Position numbers and translations under genes: made by a program. This document shows, one piece after another, positions 25,643 to 34,079 of a DNA stretch of 59,509 nucleotides. Position 1 is the stretch's first letter. Each line of letters opens with the position of its first letter. Location: positions 1-59,509 of IMG/VR virus record IMGVR_UViG_3300017781_000007; one strand, written 5' to 3'. The notes under the pieces are model-generated. The model was given only the letters and a program-made list of their open reading frames with translations, had not been told where the DNA came from and made no database searches. Source of the DNA: a virus.

Positions 25643-26506
25643 TTAACTGCTTGACCAATTACCTGCTGCAACTAAATCTAAAACTTCAGATAAAGTCCAT
25701 ACTCCAGAAGCTCCAGCAAATCCACCTGGTTCTTTGAATACTGCATATCCACCTTGGCCTGAATAAGATCCTGACCTTACAGGTCCGTGGCTTCCTCCGC
25801 CACCGCCTTGGTTGTTACCACCCGCTGCAGTTGAGCCTCCTCCAGGAGTTGGGGGACCTGATCCTCTTCCGCCTGCTCCTCCAGAAGCATAGTGTGTTTG
25901 TGATGGTGAATCTGTTGGACTCGCTATATCAAATTGTTTTCCTTGGCCTCCTGTGTTTCTAGGAGAGGCTGTACCGCCTGATCCGCCTCCTCCAGCTCCG
26001 GGGTCTCCACCCGATCCGCCTGGATTTCCGTGTCCTGTAAAAGGACCACTTGGACTTTGTTGACCTGGACCTGGAGATCCTGGACCTCCTGCGTGTCCTG
26101 CTCCTCCGCCCGATCCTCCAGCGCCGCCACCAGAGTTTCCTCCGTGTCCCGCACCGAAACCACCGCCAAGTGCAGTGTGTCCATCAAATGTAGATTGTCC
26201 TCCAGCTGAACCTGGAAAGTTTTGTGGGCCGCCACCGCCGCCTCCGCCACCGCCTCCAATTGAAACTGGATAAGGTGATCCATTAAGTGGGTGCTCAGGA
26301 GAGTGCAATAAGCCTCCCGCTCCGCCTCCACCACCTCGGTTTGGGCCTGCTCCACCGCCACCGCCAATTAATAAAACTTCGGCAGTTGCTGCAGATGGGT
26401 TAAAAGTACCTGATGAAGTAAAAGTTGTAATTTGTTCTGCTGATACTTGTGGATCGTTGTTTGGACCAATGACACCACCATTATTAAAATATTGTCTATT
26501 TGGCAT
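25643..26506 (-). CDS. Glycine-rich fibre/adhesin-like protein
   Basis: A 287-aa protein. TTFTSSGTFNPS and AEVLLIGGGGGAG near residues 28-55 form the N-terminal motif of phage glycine-rich domain proteins. Residues about 50-250 are mostly Gly with Pro, Ser and Asn, and the last 40 residues return to ordinary sequence (GVWTLSEVLDLVAAGNW). Poly-Gly regions of this type build the receptor-binding tip of T-even gp38 adhesins, so a receptor-binding role is plausible. It precedes the oxygenase genes directly. Confidence 0.7.
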   Translation of the reverse strand: MPNRQYFNNGGVIGPNNDPQVSAEQITTFTSSGTFNPSAATAEVLLIGGGGGAGPNRGGGGGAGGLLHSPEHPLNGSPYPVSIGGGGGGGGGGPQNFPGSAGGQSTFDGHTALGGGFGAGHGGNSGGGAGGSGGGAGHAGGPGSPGPGQQSPSGPFTGHGNPGGSGGDPGAGGGGSGGTASPRNTGGQGKQFDIASPTDSPSQTHYASGGAGGRGSGPPTPGGGSTAAGGNNQGGGGGSHGPVRSGSYSGQGGYAVFKEPGGFAGASGVWTLSEVLDLVAAGNWSSS

Positions 26507-26976
26507 TATTCATTCTCCCATGTGTTACTTGAAGTATTATACACTTGAACTACTTCAGGTGTAATAATATCTCCTTCTGAATCTATTTGCTTTCTAATCA
26601 GTCTCATTGGATCTTCTTCCCAAGTAACTTCGTATTCATTTCCGCTTTCATCAGTTGATAATGATTGGTCGATTAATGGCCATGGTTCTGGTGGACCATA
26701 AATCAAATCAGTTCCATCTAACTTCCAAGTGTTTGGAAAAGTATTGACGTTTGCAAACTTGGACATGGCAGGAATATAAAAACCATTTATCCAATGTTTA
26801 CCTTCTTCTGCTTCGATGTATGAATGTCCATCATTTTGGAAAGATTCAACAAACTCAACTGTAGCGTCATCCTCAAATAAGACACTATTAAGCACTTGTT
26901 TACCAGTAATAGAACCTGTGTCCCTTAAAGGTAATGTAGTTTCGTTGTTGTCTATCTTAACAAAGATTTTGGCCAT
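26506..26976 (-). CDS. Hypothetical tail-module protein (156 aa)
   Basis: An acidic, Trp-containing protein with GPPEPWPLIDQSLSTDESG in the middle and VVQVYNTSSNTWENE at the end. No known domain recognised. Its stop overlaps the start of the glycine-rich fibre gene by one base. Likely a fibre accessory or chaperone; inference from position only. Confidence 0.55.
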   Translation of the reverse strand: MAKIFVKIDNNETTLPLRDTGSITGKQVLNSVLFEDDATVEFVESFQNDGHSYIEAEEGKHWINGFYIPAMSKFANVNTFPNTWKLDGTDLIYGPPEPWPLIDQSLSTDESGNEYEVTWEEDPMRLIRKQIDSEGDIITPEVVQVYNTSSNTWENE

Positions 26977-26994
26977 AACGATTACGACCTCCTA

Positions 26995-27360
26995 TTAACT
27001 TAATTCTTCGTAATTAATAGTGATCACTAAATCTGAGTTTGCTCCTGCGCCTGCTTCAATGTTATCGCCTTCTTCAAGATAAAGAGAAGTGTTTTTATCG
27101 ATAACTGTTAAAGTAGAGTCTGCTGGTACAGAAATTGTAGAAGCAATTGCTATTGGTGATCCACCTGACTTTGTAATAAATACAGATGCATCAGCAGCAT
27201 TTGTTCCATCAATGTTTGCTACTAAGATATTGTTAATTTTAAACACTTTGTTTGAAGATCCTGCATTAGCAAGAATCTCAGTTGTAAGTGTTGTATCCAA
27301 CGCAGCTTGTTTTGATTTCGCTGTGATCGTTGCTACGTTTACTAGGTTTGGTGCCGCCAT
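26995..27360 (-). CDS. Small beta-rich virion protein
   Basis: A 121-aa protein with Thr/Ala/Ile-rich strands (KVFKINNILVANIDGTNAAD; LYLEEGDNIEAGAGANSD). The 'LxxGDxIxAxA' pattern recurs in the 18731-19081 gene, so the two may be paralogous tail or capsid decoration proteins. No enzymatic motif. Confidence 0.6.
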   Translation of the reverse strand: MAAPNLVNVATITAKSKQAALDTTLTTEILANAGSSNKVFKINNILVANIDGTNAADASVFITKSGGSPIAIASTISVPADSTLTVIDKNTSLYLEEGDNIEAGAGANSDLVITINYEELS

Positions 27361-27385
27361 GTTTTATACTCCTTTATTATTAATA

Positions 27386-28036
27386 TTAACCAAAAACTAA
27401 AGCCATTGCAATGGCTTTACCTGTTGTTGCGACGTCGCCGAAAGATAAATTTCCAGCTCCATCTGTTTTTAAACCATTTCCTGATGAACCATCAGCAGTA
27501 GGTAGATTTAAAGTAAAGCTTGATCCGACAGTTGCCGCAGCTCTTAGGCCAACATACTCACCACCTGTAGCGTCTTCAAATCTCACTTCATTTCTGTTTA
27601 CTAGATTTACTCCAGACGATTTGCTTAAGATATCATTTACATTTGTACCATCAGCAAAAAGAATTTTAGTTCCTTTGTCTGTTGTAGAAAAAGTTGGACC
27701 TGTTCCTGATACAGTTTTAAACTGAACCGTGAAAGCTCCTGTTGTTCCATTCTCAACGATGTAAGTTTTTTCAATTGAATCTGGAATAGTTACAATTTGG
27801 TTTCCTGTAATAGTACCTGTTAATTTAATAACTGCATTTCTTGCGTTTGAAATCGTTCCATTAGTCATCACTAAGGCAGTAGTTTGAGCTCCACCTGCAA
27901 TTGATATTGATTCAAATCCAGCAACTGCTTGTTGTACTAGGTTTAAGTTTGCGTTAGTTTTATCTCCCCATGTTCCAGAGTTTTCCCCTGTTACCATTAG
28001 TTCGAGTTTTAAATCTGTCGAATAACTTGATGCCAT
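27386..28036 (-). CDS. Tail fibre-like protein
   Basis: A 216-aa protein beginning MASSYSTDLKLELMVTGENS then GTWGDKTNANLNL, a start I recognise from many marine-phage fibre-like proteins. The rest is Thr/Ser/Gly beta-rich. Likely a trimeric fibre or baseplate-associated shaft segment. Adjacent to the WG-repeat protein. Confidence 0.65.
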   Translation of the reverse strand: MASSYSTDLKLELMVTGENSGTWGDKTNANLNLVQQAVAGFESISIAGGAQTTALVMTNGTISNARNAVIKLTGTITGNQIVTIPDSIEKTYIVENGTTGAFTVQFKTVSGTGPTFSTTDKGTKILFADGTNVNDILSKSSGVNLVNRNEVRFEDATGGEYVGLRAAATVGSSFTLNLPTADGSSGNGLKTDGAGNLSFGDVATTGKAIAMALVFG

Positions 28037-28074
28037 AATTTATATCCTTTATTAAATACTTAATTTTATTTGCC

Positions 28075-29592
28075 TTACGCTGCCTTGTCAACTACCGTCC
28101 ATGTTGGACTCGCTCCAGGGTCAACAACAGCCCATGCATTTATCCCCATTATACCAGCTGTTACTGTTCCTGTCACTCCTGTTGGAGTTGCAGTAATACT
28201 TATTCCTGCTAAATAATCACCAATAACTATAGGGCCTAATGCTTGACCTGTTACAGAAACCCTTACATTAGTAAATGCATCTTCGTCACCTAATGCTGTT
28301 TGTAATAATCCAGCAGTTGTAACAACAACATTTGCGTCTGCTTTAATTGATTCCTGACCAACACTGATTGCAAGAGTTACTGGTGTAACATCTACTTCTA
28401 CTGATGGGACAGCTACTTCCTCACCACCTTGTGAAATATCAGTTCCTACACCTTGACCCCATTCTCCTACGCCCCAAATTTGTTCACCCCAACGTGAAGC
28501 TGATGCAGTTGTAACAGGAACAATTACTAACTCTCCACCAAATGCACTATTTTGAGCAACGGTTGCTTGAGCTCCTGTAAATTCATATATTGAAGCTTGA
28601 CCTAGAGTTCCTAACGATCCTGTTGCCGATACTCCAGTTGGTGAAGCTGTTGCTGCACCCGTTTGAACTGTATCTGTTCCAACAAATATTGTGATTCCGT
28701 CTCCAACTCCCCAGAAACCTTGACCCCAAGATTCAGTGCCCCATTCATCATTAACAGGACTTGTTACTTCAACTACAACTAACTCACCTGCAAAAGCACT
28801 TGTTTGTTGTGCAGCAAGAGTTACTCCTGTGATGTTTGGATCTACCGAAGTTCCTGCAACAGCGTTAGTTAATGCAATGGTTCTACCGATACCTGTTACA
28901 CTAACATTTGCGTCTGCCGTGTTTGATTCATCTCCTAGTGAAACTGATAATTGTCGACCTGTGACACCGACAGTAGGGTTAGCTAAATCTCCCCAATTGT
29001 TTGCACCCCAAGTTAATCCACCCCAACCAATATTAATTTCATTTGTAATAGAAACTGAAGCGAGTGTTAAAGTTAACGCTTGGCCTGTTGCTTCAGCATC
29101 AGGTTCAGGATCTGCATTACCTTGAGTGATTGTTAAATTTTGACTTGCAGCGACTACAGCTACATCGATCTGAACACCTTCGTTACCAACCGAAGAAGCT
29201 ATTGAAAGCGCTGTTGGACTTATGTCTGCATCTGCAGTTGTAGTTACACTTTGAACAGCAGATTGAATTAATTGTGAACCTGCAAGAACATCACCAAATA
29301 TACCCCAACCATTTTCGCCCCAAGCACTTCCGCCCCAACCAGCATTGATTTCACCTGTTACGGATTCGTCTCCTTGAGATATAGTTAATTGGACTCCTGA
29401 AGGTTGTCCGAAAGCATCTGTTAGGTTACCCCAAACGTTAAATCCCCACGTTTGTCCACCCCAACCATCAACGTTGAAGGCGTCTTCTGTTCCTATTGAT
29501 AAAGATATGACGTTGCCACTTGGGGCTACAGAGTTAACATCACTCTGCCATGAGTTCGATCCCCATACATTAGTCCCCCAAGTAGACGCCAT
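28075..29592 (-). CDS. Trp-Gly-repeat fibre-like protein
   Basis: A 505-aa protein with six WG triads separated by Thr/Val-rich beta segments: residues 5-15, 44-55 (GWGGQTWGFNVWGN), 86-97 (GWGGSAWGENGWG), 190-201 (GWGGLTWGANNWGD), 284-295 (EWGTESWGQGFWG) and 368-379 (RWGEQIWGVGEWG). It lacks enzymatic motifs and is rich in Val, Thr and Ala, as expected for a fibre. Clustered exposed tryptophans are unusual and may bind glycans or be modified. Tail-module context supports a virion role. Confidence 0.65.
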   Translation of the reverse strand: MASTWGTNVWGSNSWQSDVNSVAPSGNVISLSIGTEDAFNVDGWGGQTWGFNVWGNLTDAFGQPSGVQLTISQGDESVTGEINAGWGGSAWGENGWGIFGDVLAGSQLIQSAVQSVTTTADADISPTALSIASSVGNEGVQIDVAVVAASQNLTITQGNADPEPDAEATGQALTLTLASVSITNEINIGWGGLTWGANNWGDLANPTVGVTGRQLSVSLGDESNTADANVSVTGIGRTIALTNAVAGTSVDPNITGVTLAAQQTSAFAGELVVVEVTSPVNDEWGTESWGQGFWGVGDGITIFVGTDTVQTGAATASPTGVSATGSLGTLGQASIYEFTGAQATVAQNSAFGGELVIVPVTTASASRWGEQIWGVGEWGQGVGTDISQGGEEVAVPSVEVDVTPVTLAISVGQESIKADANVVVTTAGLLQTALGDEDAFTNVRVSVTGQALGPIVIGDYLAGISITATPTGVTGTVTAGIMGINAWAVVDPGASPTWTVVDKAA

Positions 29593-29607
29593 TCATAACT
29601 CCCTCGA

Positions 29608-30039
29608 TTACGCGATTCTTAAAATAGCTGCTGAGGAAGTAAAGTTTGGAAATTGAATTGTAAAAGTTCCAGAAGTCGCTGTTTTATCTGCTCCGAAGTC
29701 CAAAGCACAAACTGCTTTGTTAGCTTCTGTTGAGTTGTAAATAAGCGCTCCTCTAGCAGTTAACGTTACACCTGTAAAAGATAAATCTGCAAAATCTACA
29801 ATCGCTACTCCACCTGTTGCTAATGAAGTTTGTTGTGATGCTAAAGTTCCACCTTTAGCCGCGTATTGACCTGACGCCGATACTTCACCTGTTGCTGTGT
29901 ATGCTGCCGTTGCAGCATTGATTGTTGCTGTAGATTTGTATAATGCTAATTTAAAAACGTCACCACCATTTTCTAAGTCGTGAACTCCTTCAAGAATTTC
30001 TTTCTTAAAGCTGTTGCAAACTGCTTGTGTTATTGCCAT
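29608..30039 (-). CDS. Conserved virion structural protein (143 aa)
   Basis: Begins MAITQAVCNSFKKEILEGVH followed by FKLALYKSTATINAATAAYT. I recognise this as a frequently found conserved phage structural protein next to the tail adaptor genes. Beta-rich with Thr/Ala repeats. Role not established; probably tail or head decoration. Confidence 0.65.
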   Translation of the reverse strand: MAITQAVCNSFKKEILEGVHDLENGGDVFKLALYKSTATINAATAAYTATGEVSASGQYAAKGGTLASQQTSLATGGVAIVDFADLSFTGVTLTARGALIYNSTEANKAVCALDFGADKTATSGTFTIQFPNFTSSAAILRIA

Positions 30040-30062
30040 GTTATTTCTCCTTAATTAAATCT

Positions 30063-30767
30063 TTAATTATTTGGTGAAGGCGAAGGAATTTTGACCCTTG
30101 GCACTCCATCCATATACTCGTCTCTACGTCTTCTGCCCATTTGCTCCAACGCAAAACTTTGTATAGCTACATTATACTTGTCTGAATAGATTTTGTACAT
30201 ATCCATCGGGCCTTTTAAGAATTCATAAGCTTGTTGCATAACCGCATAAAATAGTAGGTCAGGCACATTTAAAGATAAGTATGTAGTAGTATTTGTAGAT
30301 GTAAGAGCATCTGGCGTGTAGATATAGCTCAACTGCACTAGGTATTGTTTATCTGGAGCAGGAGCCATTATCAAAGTTGTTTCTTTCCAATTTGCATAAT
30401 ATTTAGGAAGACCTGTAGCTGATGTGCTGTTGTATTCAAATATGAATGTCGAATCTCTCTTATCTAAAAAATCTTTAGTTGTTGAGTTTGTTGTAGATGT
30501 ATTATCATAAACCAAGAATGATCTAACGATTATTGATCTTCTAGTCGTAGAGCCTCCAGATGTGCCGGGTGCATTTGGAAGATCGAGGTAAGGTGATCCA
30601 GTGTTCAAGTTTGCTGTTGCATACTCTCTTGTGTAATCAGCATCTACTTCTCTAAATATACGAAGCTCAGCATCTCTAATCATGCTTCCAATAATAGAAT
30701 CTGTTAAAACAGTAGAATCTACCTCTGTATAATCTCTTACCTTTTGTACTAATTCTGCAAACGTCAT
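30063..30767 (-). CDS. Phage adaptor protein (head-tail connector candidate)
   Basis: A 234-aa protein. The N-terminus MTFAELVQKVRDYTEVDSTV and the DAELRIFREVDAD segment match the class of phage adaptor proteins that join the portal ring to the tail. The middle is beta-rich and the C-terminus is a long helix with basic MGRRRRDE. It overlaps the upstream small gene by 4 bases. Confidence 0.7.
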   Translation of the reverse strand: MTFAELVQKVRDYTEVDSTVLTDSIIGSMIRDAELRIFREVDADYTREYATANLNTGSPYLDLPNAPGTSGGSTTRRSIIVRSFLVYDNTSTTNSTTKDFLDKRDSTFIFEYNSTSATGLPKYYANWKETTLIMAPAPDKQYLVQLSYIYTPDALTSTNTTTYLSLNVPDLLFYAVMQQAYEFLKGPMDMYKIYSDKYNVAIQSFALEQMGRRRRDEYMDGVPRVKIPSPSPNN

Positions 30768-31108
30768 GATATTGTTATTGTAACACCTCCTGAGCTTACT
30801 CGTAACTCTCTTTTCTTATTTTCTTCATTGGCATTTGTAGATGGCTGCATATTATTACTTGTAAATTGACCAGGCCATAATGCAGGATCAAGATCGACTA
30901 CAACAGGTGCACTTCTCATTGGTCTTGAGTTGTACAAAGCAATAGGATCTGCTCTATGTGGTTTTGGATCTAATTGTGGATGTTTCTTTTCAAATTCTGA
31001 AATATGTACTAATGAACCATTCCATTCTTTTACCATTTCTCTATACGGAAATTCTTGTCCTGATCTGTCAGATATTGACTTTGCGAATTTTCCTCTTGCG
31101 TATGCCAT
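30764..31108 (-). CDS. Conserved neck-region protein (114 aa)
   Basis: Contains MVKEWNGSLVHISEFEKKHP then QLDPKPHRADPIALYNSRP. I recognise the 'VxEWxGxLVHxxEFExKHPQL' signature as a small conserved podovirus protein near the tail adaptors. Function unproven; candidate head-completion protein. Confidence 0.65.
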   Translation of the reverse strand: MAYARGKFAKSISDRSGQEFPYREMVKEWNGSLVHISEFEKKHPQLDPKPHRADPIALYNSRPMRSAPVVVDLDPALWPGQFTSNNMQPSTNANEENKKRELRVSSGGVTITIS

Positions 31109-31110
31109 AA

Positions 31111-31782
31111 TTATCCTTGTGGGTAATAAACATTAGGAGTGATATACACAGAGGTTCTTTGTCCATCTTCTTCTAATGCTCTTTTAAGTTCATCTTCATA
31201 TAATAGTTTCATTGCCTGTATTCTTTCAGGTGCAATTTTTTGTGCTAGGTAAAAAGCTAATCCAGATACCATACATGGAAAGAATCTAAATGGCATATCA
31301 GATGAGTTTGTATAAGCTCCAGCATCTTCAATTCTTGCAAGATAATAATAAAATATATTAGTCACCGCACTCGTATCAGGAGCTAAATATAAACTTATAG
31401 TTGGTGTTATTTGTCTATCAACATAATACTGAGAAGGAGTTCCTGCCTGTGTCTTGTTAGGAATCGCAATATACTCAGATCGAGATACTTTTGTTAAAGT
31501 TTGTTGATTGCCTCCAGAAACAGTTACAACAGCTTCAAGAACATCATTACAATCACTTGGTGTTGTATATGTTACCTGGTTGTTTACTAAAGTTTCTGTT
31601 TTAGATTTGACTTTCCAAAGGTTAATACCTCTGTTACCCCATTCAGAAAAAAGTAAATTTAAACTTCTTCTAGCTGACTTGATGTCATGACCAGAATTTA
31701 CTCTTACACCACATCTTTCGTAAGCTTCATTAATGACTTCATCAATTGTGATGTTAAAACTTGTAGTTCCTGAACTAGCCAT
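31111..31782 (-). CDS. P22 gp4-like tail accessory factor
   Basis: A 223-aa protein. ITIDEVINEAYERCGVRVNS and ARRSLNLLFSEWGNRGINLW near the N-terminus, with an AFYLAQKIAPERIQAMKLLY helix near the C-terminus, are typical of P22 gp4-class head-tail joining proteins. In P22, gp4 binds below the portal and carries tail parts. Fits the P22-like portal and gp10 genes seen elsewhere in the window. Confidence 0.75.
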   Translation of the reverse strand: MASSGTTSFNITIDEVINEAYERCGVRVNSGHDIKSARRSLNLLFSEWGNRGINLWKVKSKTETLVNNQVTYTTPSDCNDVLEAVVTVSGGNQQTLTKVSRSEYIAIPNKTQAGTPSQYYVDRQITPTISLYLAPDTSAVTNIFYYYLARIEDAGAYTNSSDMPFRFFPCMVSGLAFYLAQKIAPERIQAMKLLYEDELKRALEEDGQRTSVYITPNVYYPQG

Positions 31783-31789
31783 TTCATCC

Positions 31790-31978
31790 TTACGCTAAGA
31801 TTGCTTTTTGTAAATGTTTTGGTAGATTTTTTTGACCACCAACTAATTTACCTGTTTTTGCCATCATTGGTTTATTCATTTGTCCACCGCCCATTTTACC
31901 TTCAGCTTTTAATTTTTTAGTAGCACCCATAAGACCGCCACCCATTTTTGTATGTACTTTTATTCTTCCATTCTTCAT
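31790..31978 (-). CDS. Small Gly/Lys/Met-rich protein (62 aa)
   Basis: Contains two related repeats (KMGGGLMGATKKLKAEG and KMGGGQMNKPMMAKTG). Strongly basic; no known domain. Lies in the operon between the gp4-like gene and another small gene. It may bind DNA or associate with the virion; unknown. Confidence 0.55.
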   Translation of the reverse strand: MKNGRIKVHTKMGGGLMGATKKLKAEGKMGGGQMNKPMMAKTGKLVGGQKNLPKHLQKAILA

Positions 31979-31979
31979 A

Positions 31980-32135
31980 TTATTTTACTCCTTCAAATTT
32001 TCCGCCTTTGACAGCAATACCCATGCCACCACAAGCAAGTTCTTTTGGTTTTACTGGTTTAGGTTTTTTCTTACCCTCTTCAGTTGCTTTTTTTAAAGCT
32101 TCTAAATATTTTTTGTATTCTGTTGCTTCTTCCAT
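31980..32135 (-). CDS. Small Lys-rich protein (51 aa)
   Basis: ATG at 32135, stop at 31980-31982. Starts MEEATEYKKYLEALKKATEE, then KPKPVKPKELACGGMGIAVK and ends KFEGVK. No known domain. The ACGGMGIAVKGGKF segment resembles other short 'GG' tails in this genome. Reasonable spacing to both neighbours. Confidence 0.5.
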   Translation of the reverse strand: MEEATEYKKYLEALKKATEEGKKKPKPVKPKELACGGMGIAVKGGKFEGVK

Positions 32136-32143
32136 AGTATCTC

Positions 32144-32539
32144 CTAGTAATCTATCATACCACCATAGTATAATTTAGTAAACGCACCTTTCGATGCAAA
32201 AGTCTTAACATTTGTTGGTTTTCCGCCAACTCCTTGAGCTCTACTTCTTTTCCTCACAACGGCACTCCGTCTCTGGGAGTCTGTCATCCTTGCCGCTTTT
32301 GCAGCAGGGACGCACTTTGGATACTTCCGTTTCTTGTCCGCTTTGAGTTTTGAACGACCACAAGGTGCGTACGAACCATCTGCTCGTTTGCTTCCAATAT
32401 CTACCCATTTTTGTGAAAACCATTTTTTAAGTCCTCCCTCTTTCATACCTGCAGGAACACAATTAGGAACCATACGATTCCCTTTTTTCTTCATGCCCTT
32501 TTGGACATAACCTTCCCAACAAGTACCTCGTTCACTCAT
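32144..32539 (-). CDS. DUF5872-like basic protein
   Basis: A 131-aa protein. GGLKKWFSQKWVDIGSKRAD, then APCGRSKLKADKKRKYPKCV and AARMTDSQRRSAVVRKR match the DUF5872-type pattern I know from marine phages and algal nucleocytoplasmic viruses. The N-terminus has its own Cys motif (GTCWEGYVQKG..NCVPAGMK). The segment is more GC-rich than its surroundings. Possibly a virion-packaged DNA-binding protein; function not established. Confidence 0.7.
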   Translation of the reverse strand: MSERGTCWEGYVQKGMKKKGNRMVPNCVPAGMKEGGLKKWFSQKWVDIGSKRADGSYAPCGRSKLKADKKRKYPKCVPAAKAARMTDSQRRSAVVRKRSRAQGVGGKPTNVKTFASKGAFTKLYYGGMIDY

Positions 32540-33027
32540 TTTAATAAATCGCCGTAATAATTGACTAAGCTCTCATTGGACATCTTAATGCCTGCTGAGT
32601 CATGCTTAATAAATTTACCTTGATAAGCTTTAATTGATTCTAGTGTCTTTGCTTGTTTCTTATGTAATGCAGATGCTTTGTGTAATCCTTTTGCAACTTT
32701 ACTTATTTTTGCTTCTGCACCTTTATTTGCAGCAGTATATTTTAATTTTCCTTTTTTATCATATTCAGAAATTGGATTTTGAATATCTATTAGTTGTTTT
32801 CTTCTTTTGTTTGGATCACCCTCTACAATAGTTTTTTTCTTTTTTGTTTCAGCATGTAAACCTTTATTTGCAGGTTTAGGTCCTTTAAAGTCTTTTCTTT
32901 TTACACCTGAAGGATCTTTAATTTTACCTGCACAAATTTTACTAGCATATGCATTAGCATATGCACTTGGATATACTTTGAATTTTCTTTTTGCGGCCGC
33001 TTTGCCTCTAGCACATAGTTTTGTCAT
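32536..33027 (-). CDS. Lys-rich protein with viral KVYPSAYANAYA motif
   Basis: A 163-aa protein. LCARGKAAAKRKFKVYPSAY and ANAYASKICAGKIK at the start form a motif shared by small proteins of marine phages and large algal viruses (RGKAAAKRKFKVYPSAYAN). The rest is Lys-rich with a helical end. Overlaps the DUF5872-like gene by 4 bases. A packaged or nucleic-acid binding role is plausible; unproven. Confidence 0.65.
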   Translation of the reverse strand: MTKLCARGKAAAKRKFKVYPSAYANAYASKICAGKIKDPSGVKRKDFKGPKPANKGLHAETKKKKTIVEGDPNKRRKQLIDIQNPISEYDKKGKLKYTAANKGAEAKISKVAKGLHKASALHKKQAKTLESIKAYQGKFIKHDSAGIKMSNESLVNYYGDLLK

Positions 33028-33080
33028 TGTCTTTTAGCCTTTTTCGGTTGTACAACTTCTTCGATTGTATCACTTTGGGG

Positions 33081-33224
33081 CTAAACAGTAAATGTCCTAG
33101 CGAGAGGATTCTTTTTATTGGATTTTTTAGCGTATATTTTCTTTTTTTGTTTTTTCTTTTCATCTTTAGCACCACGTAATTTGCCATCAATTTGTTGTGT
33201 CATTTGTGATCTTGATATCGTCAT
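33081..33224 (-). CDS. Small Lys-rich protein (47 aa)
   Basis: ATG at 33224 overlaps the endolysin stop as ATGA, and the frame closes at 33081. It begins MTISRSQMTQQIDGKLRG, then a run of Lys (KDEKKKQKKKIYAKK) and NPLARTFTV. I prefer this frame over a competing 60-codon frame at 33008-33190 because of the coupled start and the family-like SRSQM motif. Function unknown. Confidence 0.65.
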   Translation of the reverse strand: MTISRSQMTQQIDGKLRGAKDEKKKQKKKIYAKKSNKKNPLARTFTV

Positions 33225-33697
33225 ACTATCTCCTTTGCACTTCCCATTATTGGTTTATATTTAGTTTTTCCTTCTGATTTATAAGCGTGTAAAAATGATG
33301 CTCTTGGTGTTCCCTCAATCCAGCTACAATGTATCCAACCGCTGTTTGGTTCACCCGGAGTGTAGAACTCAAGGATGAGCTGGTCTGGTGAAAGATTATT
33401 TTTAATCCAATCAAATAGTTCAGCGTTGTCTGTGCCAACACATTCGAAATCCGCCGCCTCAGCTTTTGCATGCTGGCTGTTTACTGAGCTACCGATGGCA
33501 GCACAAAGCTCAGGACTTCGATAGCCCGACGTTATCTTTACTCTGCCGAAATGATCACGGACAGGTTGCAAGATATTTTCACATAATGCTTTTAATTTTT
33601 CTATTTGTTCTGCATTAGGATTATTGTTTATACCCTTCCTAATTGCAGTATCTGATTTGGTAAGCTCAGACAAAGTGAAATTTCGTGAAAGATTCAT
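33221..33697 (-). CDS. Endolysin, M15 family peptidase
   Basis: A 158-aa protein. NFTLSELTKSDTAIRKGI at the N-terminus, SGYRSPELCAAIGS (57-70), zinc ligands H76 and D83 in SQHAKAEAADFE, and H123 in WIHCSW are the D-Ala-D-Ala carboxypeptidase/L-Ala-D-Glu endopeptidase M15 layout. It would cut peptidoglycan cross-links for lysis. No signal peptide, so release depends on a holin. Complete active site. Confidence 0.88.
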   Translation of the reverse strand: MNLSRNFTLSELTKSDTAIRKGINNNPNAEQIEKLKALCENILQPVRDHFGRVKITSGYRSPELCAAIGSSVNSQHAKAEAADFECVGTDNAELFDWIKNNLSPDQLILEFYTPGEPNSGWIHCSWIEGTPRASFLHAYKSEGKTKYKPIMGSAKEIV

Positions 33698-33699
33698 AA

Positions 33700-33915
33700 T
33701 TACTCCAATATTAGTTTTTTAATAGATAATGATCCATCTATATTTTTTTCAAGTTCTGCCATTGACTTGATGCAAGTATAATTTATGTTATTATTTTTAT
33801 TAGTTCTCATCGCGATGCGTTTCCCCTTAAGGCAATCTGACATAGATTCTTGTATTCTGTGTTCCTTGATCTCTCCGTTGACAATCATAAGTAAGGCAAT
33901 AATTAACTCTGTCAC
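33700..33915 (-). CDS. Small exported/membrane-anchored protein (71 aa)
   Basis: GTG start, coupled by GTGA overlap to the upstream small gene. N-terminus MTELIIALLMIVNG is a signal-anchor-like hydrophobic stretch; two cysteines (C28, C48) follow in a polar domain. Directly upstream of the endolysin in transcription order. Could be a spanin-like or periplasmic lysis accessory protein; inference from position. Confidence 0.55.
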   Translation of the reverse strand: MTELIIALLMIVNGEIKEHRIQESMSDCLKGKRIAMRTNKNNNINYTCIKSMAELEKNIDGSLSIKKLILE

Positions 33916-34079
33916 AATATCTTACCTTTGTTTTCACCTTTTTTAATAATATATTTTTGTGTACCATGTTTGCCGTGTTCAACAGACTTTTTTAAATTCT
34001 TAATAAAGTTCATTTGTTTAGCTTTCTTTTCCATGTCAGAAATATATTGCACAACTTGTCTAGTAATTCTTTGATCCAT
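33912..34079 (-). CDS. Small basic protein (55 aa)
   Basis: ATG at 34079, TGA at 33912-33914 overlapping the next GTG. Starts MDQRITRQVVQYISDMEKKA and continues with a Lys/His-rich stretch KKSVEHGKHGTQKYIIKK. No known domain. Overlaps the 34060-34440 gene by 20 bases. Coupled overlaps support translation. Confidence 0.6.
   Translation of the reverse strand: MDQRITRQVVQYISDMEKKAKQMNFIKNLKKSVEHGKHGTQKYIIKKGENKGKIL

Noticed and set aside
25924-26367. A 147-codon alternative frame inside the glycine-rich gene
   Set aside because: Glycine-codon repeats keep the other frames open; the composition (Gln/Glu/Val runs) is a by-product of the repeat.
33008-33190. A 60-codon leftward frame beside the 33081-33224 gene
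   Set aside because: It competes with a frame that has an ATGA-coupled start and family-like N-terminus.
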